Assembly: GCF_014645315.1 (NCBI RefSeq)
Contig: NZ_BMLQ01000005.1
Span: 124,001 to 188,000, forward strand
DNA: 64,000 nucleotides
Source of the DNA: Citricoccus zhacaiensis
GTDB taxonomy: Bacteria > Actinomycetota > Actinomycetes > Actinomycetales > Micrococcaceae
Direction: 5' to 3'
A program made the translations under genes and the position numbers. Below the pieces are notes generated by a model, which was given only the letters and a program-made list of their open reading frames with translations, did no database searches and was not told the DNA's origin. This document shows, piece after piece, positions 22,746-32,612 of the stretch (positions within the stretch are counted from its first letter, which is position 1; every line of letters starts with the position of its first letter).

Positions 22746-24155
22746 ATGGCCATCACCCGCACAGCAGCCAGCACGGACCCCACCACTGACACGGCCGAGG
22801 CGCCGCCCACGGACCGGCTCGTGCTGGGCCCGGGCCGCTGGATCAGCAACTGGCAGCCGGAACACCCGGAGTTCTGGAACGGCCCCGGACGGCCGGCCGC
22901 CCGGCGCAACCTCCACTGGTCCGTGTTCTGCGAGTTCCTCGGGTTCGCCGTCTGGCAGCTCTGGTCCGTCACGGTCGTCTTCCTGCCCGCCGCCGGCTTC
23001 GACCTCAGTACCTCACAGCAGTTCTGGCTCGTCTCCCTGCCGCCGCTCGTCGGGGCGGTGCTGCGGGTGCCCTACAGCTTCACCGTGGCCCTGTTCGGCG
23101 GCCGCAACTGGACCGTCATCTCCGCGCTGCTGCTCTTGATCCCGACGACGGCCCTCGCCCTCGCGCTGTCCACCCCCGAGACCCCGGTGTGGGTGCTCTA
23201 CGTCGTGGCCGCCCTCGCCGGCTTCGGCGGCGGCAACTTCGCCAGCTCCATGGCCAACATCACCTTCTTCTTCCCGGCCCGGGAGAAGGGGGCCGCCCTC
23301 GGGCTCAATGCGGCCGGCGGCAACATTGGCGTGGCGGTGGCCCAGTTCCTCGTTCCCCTCGCCGTCACCCTGCTGGCCTTCGGGACCTTCAGTCCGAACC
23401 TGCCCATGGCCGGACTGATCTGGATCCCGTTCATCCTGCTCGCCGCCTGGGGCGCGCACCGCTACATGCACAACCTGTCCCATGCTCGCAACGACCTCAA
23501 GGGCTCCCTGTCCACCCTGCGTGAGCCCCACCTGTGGCTGATCGCCGTGATCTACATCGGGACCTTCGGATCGTTCATGGGCTTCGGCTCTGTGTTCCCC
23601 ACCCTCATCTCGCTCATGTTCCCGGCGTTCACGAGCCTGGACCTCTGGGGCGCCGCCATCTCGATGGCCTTCCTGGGGCCGCTCGTCGGCTCCCTGGCCC
23701 GGCCTCTCGGCGGCAGGCTGGCCGACCGTCGCGGCGGGGCCCGCGTCACCCTAGGCTGCTTCATCGCGATGTCAGCCGTGACCGCCGCTGTGGTGCTCAC
23801 CCTGCCGTGGCAGAACTTCTGGCTCTACCTGGGCCTGTTCCTGGCGTTGTTCACCCTCACCGGCATCGCCAACGGCTCCAGTTACCGGATGATCCCGCTG
23901 GTCTTCCGCCTGACCGTCCCCACCGGGGACCCGGTCGGCCATGAACGCAAAGCCTCCGCCGCCCTGGGCCTGATCGGGGCCGTCGGGGGCTTCGGCGGCT
24001 TCCTGATCCCGCAGGTGCTCAGGGCCTCGCACAGCGCGAACGGGTCCTTCGACGCGGCCTTCTGGGTCCTCGCCGCCCTGTACCTGGGACTGGCCGTGTT
24101 CACCTACCTCGTCTACCGCCGCCCCGGCACGGCACTGGCCCGCGCCAATGTCTGA
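22746..24155 (+). CDS. narK: Nitrate/nitrite transporter, NarK/NasA type (MFS)
   Basis: A 469-residue 12-helix MFS protein that imports nitrate (or exchanges nitrate for nitrite). Signature segments are FGGGNFASSMANITFFFPAREKGAALGLNAAGGN and the matching C-terminal motif GIANGSSYRMIPLVF, with conserved glycines of the nitrate signature. The hydrophilic N-terminus ends in WISNWQPEHPEFWNG, typical of actinobacterial NarK. Its stop is overlapped by the nitrate reductase start, so transport and reduction are co-expressed. Confidence 0.92.
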   Translation: MAITRTAASTDPTTDTAEAPPTDRLVLGPGRWISNWQPEHPEFWNGPGRPAARRNLHWSVFCEFLGFAVWQLWSVTVVFLPAAGFDLSTSQQFWLVSLPPLVGAVLRVPYSFTVALFGGRNWTVISALLLLIPTTALALALSTPETPVWVLYVVAALAGFGGGNFASSMANITFFFPAREKGAALGLNAAGGNIGVAVAQFLVPLAVTLLAFGTFSPNLPMAGLIWIPFILLAAWGAHRYMHNLSHARNDLKGSLSTLREPHLWLIAVIYIGTFGSFMGFGSVFPTLISLMFPAFTSLDLWGAAISMAFLGPLVGSLARPLGGRLADRRGGARVTLGCFIAMSAVTAAVVLTLPWQNFWLYLGLFLALFTLTGIANGSSYRMIPLVFRLTVPTGDPVGHERKASAALGLIGAVGGFGGFLIPQVLRASHSANGSFDAAFWVLAALYLGLAVFTYLVYRRPGTALARANV

Positions 24156-26409
24156 GCTGGCCACCCCCGCGCCCATCTCCGCGCCGACCCCTGCAGCCAC
24201 AGCCACCCGCACCCACTGCCCGTACTGCGCGCTCCAGTGCGCGATGACCCTGACGCTCGAGCCCAGCCCCGCCACCAGCCCCTCCACCAATCCCGTCACC
24301 GTCACGGGCGCCGAGTTCCCGACCAACCGTGGCCGGCTCTGCCGCAAGGGCGCCACCTCCGCCGCCCTGCTGGGGGACCGCCCGGACCGGCTCACCACCC
24401 CGCTGATCCGGGACGGCGCCTCTCTTGGCAGAGCGAACCGGGACAGTGCACCCCTGCGCGAAGCCACCTGGGACGAGGCTCTAGACCTCGTGGCCTCCCG
24501 GATCACGGCCCTCCAGCAGAGCCACGGCCGGGACGCCATCGGGGTCTTCGGCTCGGGCTCGTTGACCAACGAGAAGGCCTACACGCTGGGCAAGTTCGCC
24601 CGGACCGCGCTGCGCACCTCCCGGATCGACTACAACGGGCGGTTCTGCATGGCCTCCGCCGCCAAGGCCGCCACCGAGGTCCTCGGCTTGGACCGGGGCC
24701 TGCCGTTCCCGCTGACGGACCTGGACGCGGCCTGCACCGTGCTGCTCCTGGGATCCAACGTGGCGGACACCATGCCGCCCTTCGTCCAGCACCTGGAGAG
24801 AGCCCGAAGTCACGGCGGACTGATCGTGGTGGACCCCCGCCGCTCGGCCACCGCGCAGCTCACCGGGGACGGCGCCGGGCACCACCTCGCCCCGGCTCCC
24901 GGCGGGGATCTGCCGCTTTTGCTGTCCGTGGCCCACGTCCTCCTCGCCGAGGGACTCGCGGACGAGGACTACCTGTCCCGCCGGACCACCGGACTGGCGT
25001 CGTTCCGCCGGTCCGTCGCCGACTGGTGGCCGGAACGGAGCCAGAGCGTCTCCGGGATCTCGGCCGGGCGCATCCGCTGGCTGGCGAGGCACCTGGCGGC
25101 GGCCGCCCGCGCGTCGAAGGCAGGTGGGGACCCGGTCTTCATCCTTACCGGCCGCGGCGTGGAACAGCACCGGGACGGGACGGACACCGCCAAGGCAGCC
25201 ATCAGTCTGGCCCTGCTCCTCGGCCTGCCCGGAACCCGGCACGGCGGCTACGGCACCCTCACGGGTCAGGGCAACGGCCAGGGCGGACGGGAGATGGGCC
25301 AGAAGGCGGACCAGCTGCCCGGCCTGCGCTCCATCACCGACCCGGCCGACCGCGAGGCCACGGCCCGGCACTGGGGCATCCCGGCGGACGCCTTGCCCGG
25401 ACCCGGCCTGCCGGCCACCCAGCTGCTCCATACCCTCGGGACGGAGCACGGCGTGAAGGCCCTGCTGGTACACGGTGCCAACGTGGCGGTCTCTGCCCCG
25501 GACGTCCAGCACGTCGAGGAGGGGCTGCGGGCCCTGGACCTGCTGGTGGTCTGCGACTTCTTCCGGTCCGAGACGGCGGAGTTCGCGGACGTCGTCCTGC
25601 CGGTCCTGCAGTGGGCGGAGGAGGACGGCACCCTGACCAACCTCGAGGGCCGCCTGCTGCGCCGCTCCCGGGCCGTGGACGGACCGAGGGGGGCCCGCTC
25701 GGAGCTCTGGATCCTCGCGGAGCTCGCCCGCCGCCTGGGCAGCACCGTGCCGCTGGTTTCGGAACCCGCCGAGGTCTTCGAGGAGATCCGCCGGGTCACG
25801 GCCGGCGCCCGGGCGGATTACGCCGGCGTGGCCTGGGACCGTCTCGGCGAGGTCGCCGCCTACTGGCCCCTGGACGAACACGCCCCCGGCACCCACCCCG
25901 GCCCACCGGAGATCACCGTCAGCGGCGAACCGGTGATCGGCACCCCCCGGGTCTTCACGGAGTCCTTCGGCCACCCGGACGGCCGGGCCCATCTGGGGCC
26001 GATCCATGTCCGAGATCCGCAGCCTCCCTCGGCCCAGGGGCTCACCCTGACCACCGGGCGGCTGATGGAGCACTACCAGTCTGGGGCCCAGACGCGCCGG
26101 GTGCCGGACCTGCTCGGCATGCACCCCGAGGCCACCGTCAGCGTCCACCCCGCCACGGCCGTCGGGCTCCGGCTCGTCGAGGGCGCCCACGCCGAGCTGC
26201 GCAGTACGTCGGGGAGCATGCAGGCCCGCGTGGTGTTCGATTCCGGCCTGCGCACCGACACGGTGTTCGTCCCCTTCCACTTCGCCGGCCGGGGCGCCGC
26301 GAACCGGCTGACGGCCGGTCTCTTGGATCCCCTGAGCCAGATGCCGGAGTTCAAGAACACCCCCGTGACCCTGCACCCTGCGCCATCCGTGGACGGGGCA
26401 CGGTCATGA
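24148..26409 (+). CDS. narB: Assimilatory nitrate reductase catalytic subunit (Mo-bisMGD, [4Fe-4S])
   Basis: Cytoplasmic molybdopterin oxidoreductase that reduces nitrate to nitrite, 753 residues. The N-terminal cluster motif has C24, C27, C31 and C65, followed by K67 (CRKG), as in NarB/NasC. SGSLTNEKAYTLGKFAR and DYNGRFCMASAA are conserved; the C in RFCMAS is the usual Mo ligand position. A molydopterin dinucleotide-binding domain occupies about residues 630-745 (LTTGRLMEHYQSGAQTRR). There is no twin-arginine signal, consistent with an assimilatory role. It overlaps narK by 8 bases and the next gene by 4. Confidence 0.93.
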   Translation: MSELATPAPISAPTPAATATRTHCPYCALQCAMTLTLEPSPATSPSTNPVTVTGAEFPTNRGRLCRKGATSAALLGDRPDRLTTPLIRDGASLGRANRDSAPLREATWDEALDLVASRITALQQSHGRDAIGVFGSGSLTNEKAYTLGKFARTALRTSRIDYNGRFCMASAAKAATEVLGLDRGLPFPLTDLDAACTVLLLGSNVADTMPPFVQHLERARSHGGLIVVDPRRSATAQLTGDGAGHHLAPAPGGDLPLLLSVAHVLLAEGLADEDYLSRRTTGLASFRRSVADWWPERSQSVSGISAGRIRWLARHLAAAARASKAGGDPVFILTGRGVEQHRDGTDTAKAAISLALLLGLPGTRHGGYGTLTGQGNGQGGREMGQKADQLPGLRSITDPADREATARHWGIPADALPGPGLPATQLLHTLGTEHGVKALLVHGANVAVSAPDVQHVEEGLRALDLLVVCDFFRSETAEFADVVLPVLQWAEEDGTLTNLEGRLLRRSRAVDGPRGARSELWILAELARRLGSTVPLVSEPAEVFEEIRRVTAGARADYAGVAWDRLGEVAAYWPLDEHAPGTHPGPPEITVSGEPVIGTPRVFTESFGHPDGRAHLGPIHVRDPQPPSAQGLTLTTGRLMEHYQSGAQTRRVPDLLGMHPEATVSVHPATAVGLRLVEGAHAELRSTSGSMQARVVFDSGLRTDTVFVPFHFAGRGAANRLTAGLLDPLSQMPEFKNTPVTLHPAPSVDGARS

Positions 26410-28016
26410 GCGGGCCCCTGCGGATCGTCGTGGTGGGTGGCGGGCCGGTGGCGGCCCGGCTCATCCAGGAGTTGCGCCCAGCCCTGGAGGCGGGTGCGGC
26501 CCACGTGACCGTCCTGGGGGAGGAGCCCGTCCCGGCGTACCAGCGGATCCGCCTGGGGGACGTGGCCAGCGGCCGGGTCGATGGTGCCGCGCTGGCCCTG
26601 CTCGACGTGCAGGACGAGGAGCTGGCCGGCGTCGTGGTCCGTTGTGGGGTCAGGGTGGTGGCCCTCGACCGTGACCGGAAGACGGTGCTTCTCGACAGAA
26701 CCTCGGGAACCCCTGGCCCCTCAGTTCCCTATGACCGGCTGGTGCTGGCGACCGGCGCCCACGCCGTCATCCCGGACTTCCCGGTCTCCGGCACCGTGGG
26801 ACGGGGCATCTCCGTCCCGGCCCACGGCGACGGAGACCATCCGGTCGGCGTCATGGCGCTGCGGGACCTGGGCGAGGCCCGGCGCCTGCACCAGGCGGTC
26901 CGGGACGCCGAGCCGGTGGTGGTGCTCGGTGGCGGCGTCCTCGGTGTGGAGGCGGCCCTGGCGCTCGCCGAAGTCGGTGCCGCGGTCACCCTGCTGCACC
27001 GCGGCCACGTCCCCCTGGGAGGTCAACTCGATCCCGACTCCGGCCGGCTGCTGCTGCGCCAGCTCCTCGCCGCCGGCATCCAGGTCCGGCCGGACTGCGG
27101 GGTGCAGGAACTCGTGGTCGCCGCCCGCGCACAGGACCGGGCCACAGTGCACGACGGCGTCCCCCACCTCACCGCGATCCGCACCACCCAGGGGCGCCGG
27201 ATCCCGGCCGCATTGCTGGTGGCGTGCACGGGGGTTCGCCCCCGTGACGAGCTCGCCGCGGCCGCCGGACTGGACACACTGCCCCGCGGCGGGATCGTGG
27301 TGGACCGGAACGGACGCTGCCCGGATGATCCCTCCGTCTTCGCGGTGGGCGATTGCGCCGCGGTCCTGGGGTCCCGGCCGAGTGGACTCATCGGGCCTGG
27401 GTGGGACCAGGCCCGTGCCGCCGCCGGCGCCTTCCTGGCCGAGGCTGGCGTCCCGGCCGCGGTGGAACGCGATGCCGCTGGCCGTCCCGTCCTCACGCCC
27501 ACTCCAACCCCCACTCCCGCCCCCACCGGCCGCCTGGACCCCATCGTGGTGAAGTCCCACACGCTGTCCGTGGCCTGCGCGGGTGATCTCACGGCAGACC
27601 CGTGGGACCCGCAGGGCCCGAGCGTGTCCACCTGGGCGGACCCGGAGGCGGGACAGTACCTGCGTATCGTCACGCAGGGGACCCGGTTGCTGGGGTTCGT
27701 GTCCATCGGCCTGCCCCGCTCGGCGGCGGAACTCTCGAGGCACGCCCTCACCGGAACCCTGCCCGTGGCGGACCGCTCCGCGTTGCTGGCAATGGAGCAC
27801 GCCGCCGCGGACCGCGAGCTGGGACCGGAGGACGTACTGTGCCGGTGTTCGGGGGCCACGGCCGGACAGGTCCACGAGGCGGCCGTGGAGTGCGCCACCG
27901 TGGACGAGGTCGGCGGCCGCTGCGGTGCGGGAACCGGCTGCGGGACGTGCCGGGGCCGGATCGAGGAGCTGCTGGCGGGACCGCCGGTCAGACAGCCAGC
28001 CGGTAGCCTCGCTTGA
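26406..28016 (+). CDS. FAD/NAD(P)H- and [2Fe-2S]-containing electron-transfer subunit of nitrate reductase (NasB/NirB-N-like)
   Basis: A 536-residue flavoprotein likely feeding NAD(P)H electrons to the nitrate reductase. The FAD motif VVVGGGPVAARL is at the N-terminus. The NAD motif VVLGGGVLGVEAALALA is near residue 175, and SVFAVGDCA closes FAD binding. The C-terminal BFD-type domain has C479 and C481 (LCRCSG) and later GTGCGTC cysteines for a [2Fe-2S] centre. It is equivalent to the N-terminal half of NirB without the siroheme part. A Thr-Pro run lies near residue 365. ATG 26406 overlaps the narB stop. Its 3' end overlaps nnaR antisense by 29 bases. Confidence 0.88.
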   Translation: MSGPLRIVVVGGGPVAARLIQELRPALEAGAAHVTVLGEEPVPAYQRIRLGDVASGRVDGAALALLDVQDEELAGVVVRCGVRVVALDRDRKTVLLDRTSGTPGPSVPYDRLVLATGAHAVIPDFPVSGTVGRGISVPAHGDGDHPVGVMALRDLGEARRLHQAVRDAEPVVVLGGGVLGVEAALALAEVGAAVTLLHRGHVPLGGQLDPDSGRLLLRQLLAAGIQVRPDCGVQELVVAARAQDRATVHDGVPHLTAIRTTQGRRIPAALLVACTGVRPRDELAAAAGLDTLPRGGIVVDRNGRCPDDPSVFAVGDCAAVLGSRPSGLIGPGWDQARAAAGAFLAEAGVPAAVERDAAGRPVLTPTPTPTPAPTGRLDPIVVKSHTLSVACAGDLTADPWDPQGPSVSTWADPEAGQYLRIVTQGTRLLGFVSIGLPRSAAELSRHALTGTLPVADRSALLAMEHAAADRELGPEDVLCRCSGATAGQVHEAAVECATVDEVGGRCGAGTGCGTCRGRIEELLAGPPVRQPAGSLA

Positions 28017-29130
28017 CCACGGTGGCCACCAGCCCCGGAACCGGCAACTGCTGGCGCAGCCGCCAGACCAGCATCTCCAGGGCATGCTCGGATTCGCACT
28101 GGCGCAGGGCCTCCAGCAGGTGCCCGCGAGAGAGGACCGCTCCCTGGGCGTCCACCAGTTCACGGAGCAGGGCCATCGGCCCCGGGGCAAGCTGAACGGG
28201 ATCGGCCGCGTGATCCACCAGGTGCACCTGCGCACCGCGGATCTCCACGGGCCCCCACTGGGTCCGGATGCGCAGGACCTGTTGCTGCTCCAAGTGATCG
28301 CACACCAACCGGATCATCGCCCCGAGGCGCCACCGTGAGGGAATCAGCGGTTGGAGTCCGGCCTCGTGCAGCGGCCCGGCGGTGACCTTCCCGACGACGG
28401 CCGTCGCCACATCCGTCCGCAACGCCTCGAGGAGGGGGTCCAGCCGGCCGTACTGCTGCGCGACGGCGAGGAAGGCCTCCACTGCCGGGGCCGCGGTGAA
28501 GGTGAGCACATCGAGCTGGCGGTCGATGGCGGCCTCGATCATCCGCAGGAGCGCCGAGTCCTCCGCGGGCCGGGCCCACGTGTAGGGCATCACCGTCAGC
28601 ACGCGGGCACCGGCCCTCTCCAGCCGGGCGACCTGGTGATGGTCCAGCATCCCGTGCAGCTGGAACGCCACGGTGCGACCGGACAGGTTCCGGGCCAGGA
28701 GCAGGTCCACCACGGATGCCGTTCGCTCGTCCTCGGGTGAGCCGACGTCGTCGAGCCCGGCGGCTCGGACGGCACCGCGGGCCTTGGCACCCCGGACGAG
28801 GATGGCGGCGGCTGCGAGGGTGCGGTGCAGGTCCGTGCCGAGGCCGTAGGCGTCCGCGGCCTCCATCCACCGGCGCATCCCGTACGCCGTGGTGATGACG
28901 GCGTAGTCCGGCAGGGCCCCGATGACACGGCGGGTGTCCCGGTGCAGGGTCACGGACTCGGTCAGCGGGGCGATCCGCAGGGCCGGGGCGTGCATCACCT
29001 CGGCCCCACGGCGCTCGAAGGCGCTGATGAGCTCCTCGCTGCGACGGTCCGAGGTGACGCCGATCCGGAAGCCGGCGAGCGTCGGGGGCAGGACCGGCGC
29101 CACGGAGGTCACGGTGGCCGGCTCGCTCAT
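27988..29130 (-). CDS. nnaR: NnaR-like regulator of nitrate/nitrite assimilation (HemD-like domain + OmpR-type wing helix)
   Basis: A 380-residue protein with two parts. Residues 20-275 are a uroporphyrinogen-III synthase-like fold (FRIGVTSDRRSEELISAFERRGAEV; TFTAAPAVEAFL). Residues 290-380 are a DNA-binding domain of the OmpR/PhoB class (LAPGPMALLRELVDAQGAVLSRGHLLEAL, KRGYRL). This architecture is that of NnaR, which acts with GlnR on nitrate and nitrite genes in Streptomyces and mycobacteria. It could also have HemD activity for siroheme. ATG 29130 overlaps the stop of the methyltransferase gene upstream in the nirB operon. Confidence 0.88.
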   Translation of the reverse strand: MSEPATVTSVAPVLPPTLAGFRIGVTSDRRSEELISAFERRGAEVMHAPALRIAPLTESVTLHRDTRRVIGALPDYAVITTAYGMRRWMEAADAYGLGTDLHRTLAAAAILVRGAKARGAVRAAGLDDVGSPEDERTASVVDLLLARNLSGRTVAFQLHGMLDHHQVARLERAGARVLTVMPYTWARPAEDSALLRMIEAAIDRQLDVLTFTAAPAVEAFLAVAQQYGRLDPLLEALRTDVATAVVGKVTAGPLHEAGLQPLIPSRWRLGAMIRLVCDHLEQQQVLRIRTQWGPVEIRGAQVHLVDHAADPVQLAPGPMALLRELVDAQGAVLSRGHLLEALRQCESEHALEMLVWRLRQQLPVPGLVATVVKRGYRLAV

Positions 29131-29963
29131 GCGTTGTCCACAAGGTCGGTCAGCCCAGTGAACCCCGCCAAACCTGTCAGCCCGGACCAAGGCAGTTCCG
29201 CCCCGGCGGCCAGCCGCACCACCTCGCCGATGACCAGCACGGCCGGTGAGGCGATGCCCTCCACCGCCGAGGCCAGCAGGATCTGGTCTATCGGAGCCAG
29301 ACAGACCCGCTGCTGAGGGGTGCAGCCACGTTCCACAAGACCTGCCGGGGTCCGGGCATCCAACCCGTGCCGCATCAGGCCGGCGGCGGTGTGGCCCAGG
29401 GTGCCGATGCCCATGAGCACCACCACCGTCCCGCCTTGCCTGCCCAGCTGGGCCAGCCCGGCCAATTCCTCCTCGCTGAGGGGATCGTGGCCGGAGACGA
29501 CCGTGAAGGACTTGCTGATCCCGCGGGCCGTGACGGGGATCCCCGCCGCGGCCGGCACGGACACGGCGGACGTGATGCCGGGGACCACGGTCACGGGCAC
29601 CCCGGCCTGCTCACAGGCGGCGGCCTCCTCGCTGCCGCGGCCGAACACGAAGGGGTCCCCGCCCTTGAGGCGGACCACGCGCAGCCCGGCCAGCGCCGAG
29701 GCCACGAGCAGCCGGTTGATCTCCGGCTGCGGCACCTTGTGGTGCCCGGGCCGCTTGCCGACGTCCTCCAGCCGGGCCCGGGGGGCCCAGACGGCCAGGT
29801 CCTCGGTCGGGGCCAGCCGGTCGAAGTACACGACGTCGGCCTGCCGCAGCAGGCGCAACGCCCGCACCGTCAGCAGGTCGGCCGCACCCGGGCCACCGCC
29901 GACGAGGGCCACGCTGCCGGGGGCGAACTCCGTCTCCGTCGCCGTACCCGTTGCCGGGCTCAT
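29127..29963 (-). CDS. cobA: Uroporphyrinogen-III C-methyltransferase (SUMT) for siroheme
   Basis: SAM-dependent methyltransferase making precorrin-2, the first step to siroheme, the cofactor of NirB. It has 278 residues. Motifs are VALVGGGPGAADLLTVRAL, VVRLKGGDPFVFGRG, and VPGITSAVSVPAAAGIP. ATG 29963 overlaps the nirB stop (ATGA), so translation is coupled to nirB. The C-terminal 25 residues are a low-complexity Gly/Leu/Thr tail (LTGLAGFTGLTDL). No dehydrogenase/ferrochelatase domain is fused; the separate chelatase is at 33135. Confidence 0.92.
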   Translation of the reverse strand: MSPATGTATETEFAPGSVALVGGGPGAADLLTVRALRLLRQADVVYFDRLAPTEDLAVWAPRARLEDVGKRPGHHKVPQPEINRLLVASALAGLRVVRLKGGDPFVFGRGSEEAAACEQAGVPVTVVPGITSAVSVPAAAGIPVTARGISKSFTVVSGHDPLSEEELAGLAQLGRQGGTVVVLMGIGTLGHTAAGLMRHGLDARTPAGLVERGCTPQQRVCLAPIDQILLASAVEGIASPAVLVIGEVVRLAAGAELPWSGLTGLAGFTGLTDLVDNA

Positions 29964-32566
29964 CGCTGGCCTCCCCGCACCGGGATCCGGGGGCCGGCCA
30001 CCACGACGGGGCCGGCCTCTGGTTCGCCCGGTGCGTCCGGCGCGTTGACGAAGCCGCGGAACCGGCGCAGCCGTTCGGGGTCCTCGAGGGTCGCCGCCCA
30101 CTCGTCCCGGTAGGTCTCCAGGTGCTCGGCCACGACCTGCTCCAGGTCAGCGGCGATCCCAAGGGTGTCCTTGACCACCACATCGTGGACGTGGTCGAGA
30201 CCCCCGGGCAGTTCCTCCATCCACCGGGCGGTGCGCTGGAGCCGTTCGGCGGTGCGGATGTAGTAGACCACGTACCGGTCGATATACCGCAGCAGCGTCT
30301 CATCGTCGAGGTCCTTGGCCAGCAGCTGGGCGTGGGCCGGGGTGGCGCCGCCATTGCCGCCCACGTACATGTTCCAGCCCTCACTCGTGGCGATGACGCC
30401 GACGTCCTTGCCGCGCGCCTCGGCACACTCGCGGGCGCAGCCGGAGACCCCGAACTTCATCTTGTGGGGGGAGCGCAGGCCCCGGTACCGCTCCTCGAGC
30501 GTGATGGCCATGGCTACCGAGTCCTGCACGCCGAAGCGGCACCACGTGGAGCCCACGCAGGACTTCACGTTGCGCAATGCCTTGCCGTAGGCCTGGCCGG
30601 ACTCGAACCCGGCCGCCACCAGGCGCTCCCAGATGCCCGGCAGCTGATCCAGGCGGGCCCCGAACAGGTCGATCCGCTGGGCGCCGGTGATCTTGGTGTA
30701 GAGCCCGTAGTCCCCGGCGACCTCGGCGATCACGGCGAGCTTGGCGGGCGTGATCTCGCCGGCCGGGATGCGGGGAACCACCGAGTAGGTACCGTCCTTC
30801 TGCATGTTCGCCAGGGCGCGGTCATTGGTGTCCTGCAGGCCGCCGCGGTCCCCGCCGAGGATGTACTCCCCATGGAGCGTGGCCAGTACCGAGGCCGCCA
30901 CTGGCTTGCAGAGGTCACAGCCGAGGTTCACGGACGGGTCCGCCGGGGTGCCGAAACGGGCGACGATCTCGCTGAACGTGGTCAGCCGCGTGGTGCGGAC
31001 GGCCTCGAACATCTCGGACCGGGACAGGGCGAAGTGCTCACACAGCGCCGTGGAGACCTCCATGCCCAGCTCGGCCATCTGCTGCTCCATGACCTTCTGG
31101 GCCGCAGGAAGACAGGAACCACACTGGGTCCCGACGCCGGTACACGCCTTGAGTGCCCCGAGGTCCGGACACCCGCCGCACACGGCGGCGCGCAGATCGC
31201 CGGCACTGACGTCCCGGCAGGAGCAGATCTGGGCGTCGTCCGGCATCTGCAGGTCCACGGGCGCCCCGTTACCGGCGGCGGACAGGAAGGCCCCGGCCTC
31301 CCCGGGAAGCTCCCGCCCCAGCAGCGGCCGCAAGGACGCGTAGGGGGCCGCATCGCCCACGAAGATCCCCCCGAGCAGCGTGCGGGCATCCTCGGAGACC
31401 ACGAGCTTCTGGTAGAGGCCACCGGTGGGGTCCGCGTAGACGACCTCGAGGGCGCCGGGGGCTGAAGCGAAGCCGTCGCCGAAGCTGGCCACGTCCAGCC
31501 CGGAGAGCTTGAGCTTGGCCGCCGTGTCGAAGCCGGGAAACGTGCCGGTCCCGCCGCACAGCCGATCGGCGACCACCTCAGCCATCGTGTTGGCCGGTGC
31601 CACCAGGCCCATGCACTCGCCTTCGAAACTGGCGGCCTCGCCGATGGCCCATACGTGCGGCGCCGAGGTGGCGCACCGCTCGTCGATGGCGAACCCGCCC
31701 CGTGGACCGAGCTCGAGGATCCCTGCCCCGAGCTCGTCCCGCGCCGTGATCCCCGTGGCCGCCACCACCAGGTCCACCTCCAGGTCCTCGCCGGAGGGGA
31801 AGCGCAGGAGCTCTCCCCGGGTCGTCCTCTCGAGGGCGCTTGGGCGTTCGCCGAGCCTCAGGACGTATCCCTGACCGCGCAGCAGCCGGTTCAGCGTCCG
31901 TCCGCCGAACTCGTCCAGCTGGGCGTTCATGACCCAGGTCCGGGAGTGGACCACGGTGACGTCCGCGCCGAGCACCCGCAACCCGCCGGCGGCCTCCAGG
32001 CCCAACAGGCCGCCGCCGATCACCGCCGCGCGTGGCGTGCGCCCGAGCCGCTCGGCCAGGTCCGCCACGTGCTCCCGCAACCGGTCCACGTCCTCGATGG
32101 TCCGGTAGACGGTCATGTCCTCGGCTCCGCGGATCGCCGGCCGGGCGGCGTCACTGCCGGTGGCCAGGACGAGCTCGTCCCAGGAGAGGACGGATTCGTC
32201 TCCGGCGGCCTTCCCGGTGCTGCCGACCGTGAGGGCCGTGAGGGTCCGCGCCTCGGGGTCGATCCCGGTGACCCGGCAGCCGATATGCAGCTCGAGGCGG
32301 GCGTCCCCGGTGGGCAGGGGCTCCAGGGCCAGTGCGTCCTGGGGATCCGTGAACCGCCGGGACAGCGCCACCCGGTCATAGGGTGCCCAGGGCTCCTCGG
32401 CGAAGACCTCGATCCGGAGGTCATCCCCGCTGCGGGCCAACAGGGCCTCGACCAGCCGATGGGCAGCCGGGCCGCCGCCGATCACGGCGATCGTCCTGGC
32501 GGTCGGCCGCTCAGTGGATCGCCCGGTGGTTCGCCCAGAGGGTTGCTGGTCGGGTTGCACGGTCAT
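29960..32566 (-). CDS. nirB: Assimilatory nitrite reductase [NAD(P)H], large subunit
   Basis: Siroheme/[4Fe-4S] flavoprotein reducing nitrite to ammonium, 868 residues. The N-terminal FAD motif is VIGGGPAAHRL and the NAD motif VIGGGLLGLEAAGGL. BFD-type cysteines (CSCRDVS, GTQCGSC) and a second CDLCKP segment lie in the middle. The siroheme/cluster ligands are C670 and C676 (CVGSTWC) and C710 and C714 (CAREC). It is divergent from nirD, which is unusual because the two are normally adjacent in one operon. The shared 185-bp region carries GlnR-like boxes. Confidence 0.95.
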   Translation of the reverse strand: MTVQPDQQPSGRTTGRSTERPTARTIAVIGGGPAAHRLVEALLARSGDDLRIEVFAEEPWAPYDRVALSRRFTDPQDALALEPLPTGDARLELHIGCRVTGIDPEARTLTALTVGSTGKAAGDESVLSWDELVLATGSDAARPAIRGAEDMTVYRTIEDVDRLREHVADLAERLGRTPRAAVIGGGLLGLEAAGGLRVLGADVTVVHSRTWVMNAQLDEFGGRTLNRLLRGQGYVLRLGERPSALERTTRGELLRFPSGEDLEVDLVVAATGITARDELGAGILELGPRGGFAIDERCATSAPHVWAIGEAASFEGECMGLVAPANTMAEVVADRLCGGTGTFPGFDTAAKLKLSGLDVASFGDGFASAPGALEVVYADPTGGLYQKLVVSEDARTLLGGIFVGDAAPYASLRPLLGRELPGEAGAFLSAAGNGAPVDLQMPDDAQICSCRDVSAGDLRAAVCGGCPDLGALKACTGVGTQCGSCLPAAQKVMEQQMAELGMEVSTALCEHFALSRSEMFEAVRTTRLTTFSEIVARFGTPADPSVNLGCDLCKPVAASVLATLHGEYILGGDRGGLQDTNDRALANMQKDGTYSVVPRIPAGEITPAKLAVIAEVAGDYGLYTKITGAQRIDLFGARLDQLPGIWERLVAAGFESGQAYGKALRNVKSCVGSTWCRFGVQDSVAMAITLEERYRGLRSPHKMKFGVSGCARECAEARGKDVGVIATSEGWNMYVGGNGGATPAHAQLLAKDLDDETLLRYIDRYVVYYIRTAERLQRTARWMEELPGGLDHVHDVVVKDTLGIAADLEQVVAEHLETYRDEWAATLEDPERLRRFRGFVNAPDAPGEPEAGPVVVAGPRIPVRGGQR

Positions 32567-32612
32567 GAGTCCATCCCCTTGCGTCGTAGGCCATTCACGC
32601 TAGGAGCCAGCG

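Noticed and set aside
24237-26405. Upstream extension of the flavoprotein frame through the nitrate reductase gene
   Set aside because: Arg/Pro/Gly-rich shadow of narB. The real start is the ATG at 26406 with the 4-base overlap and the FAD motif immediately after.
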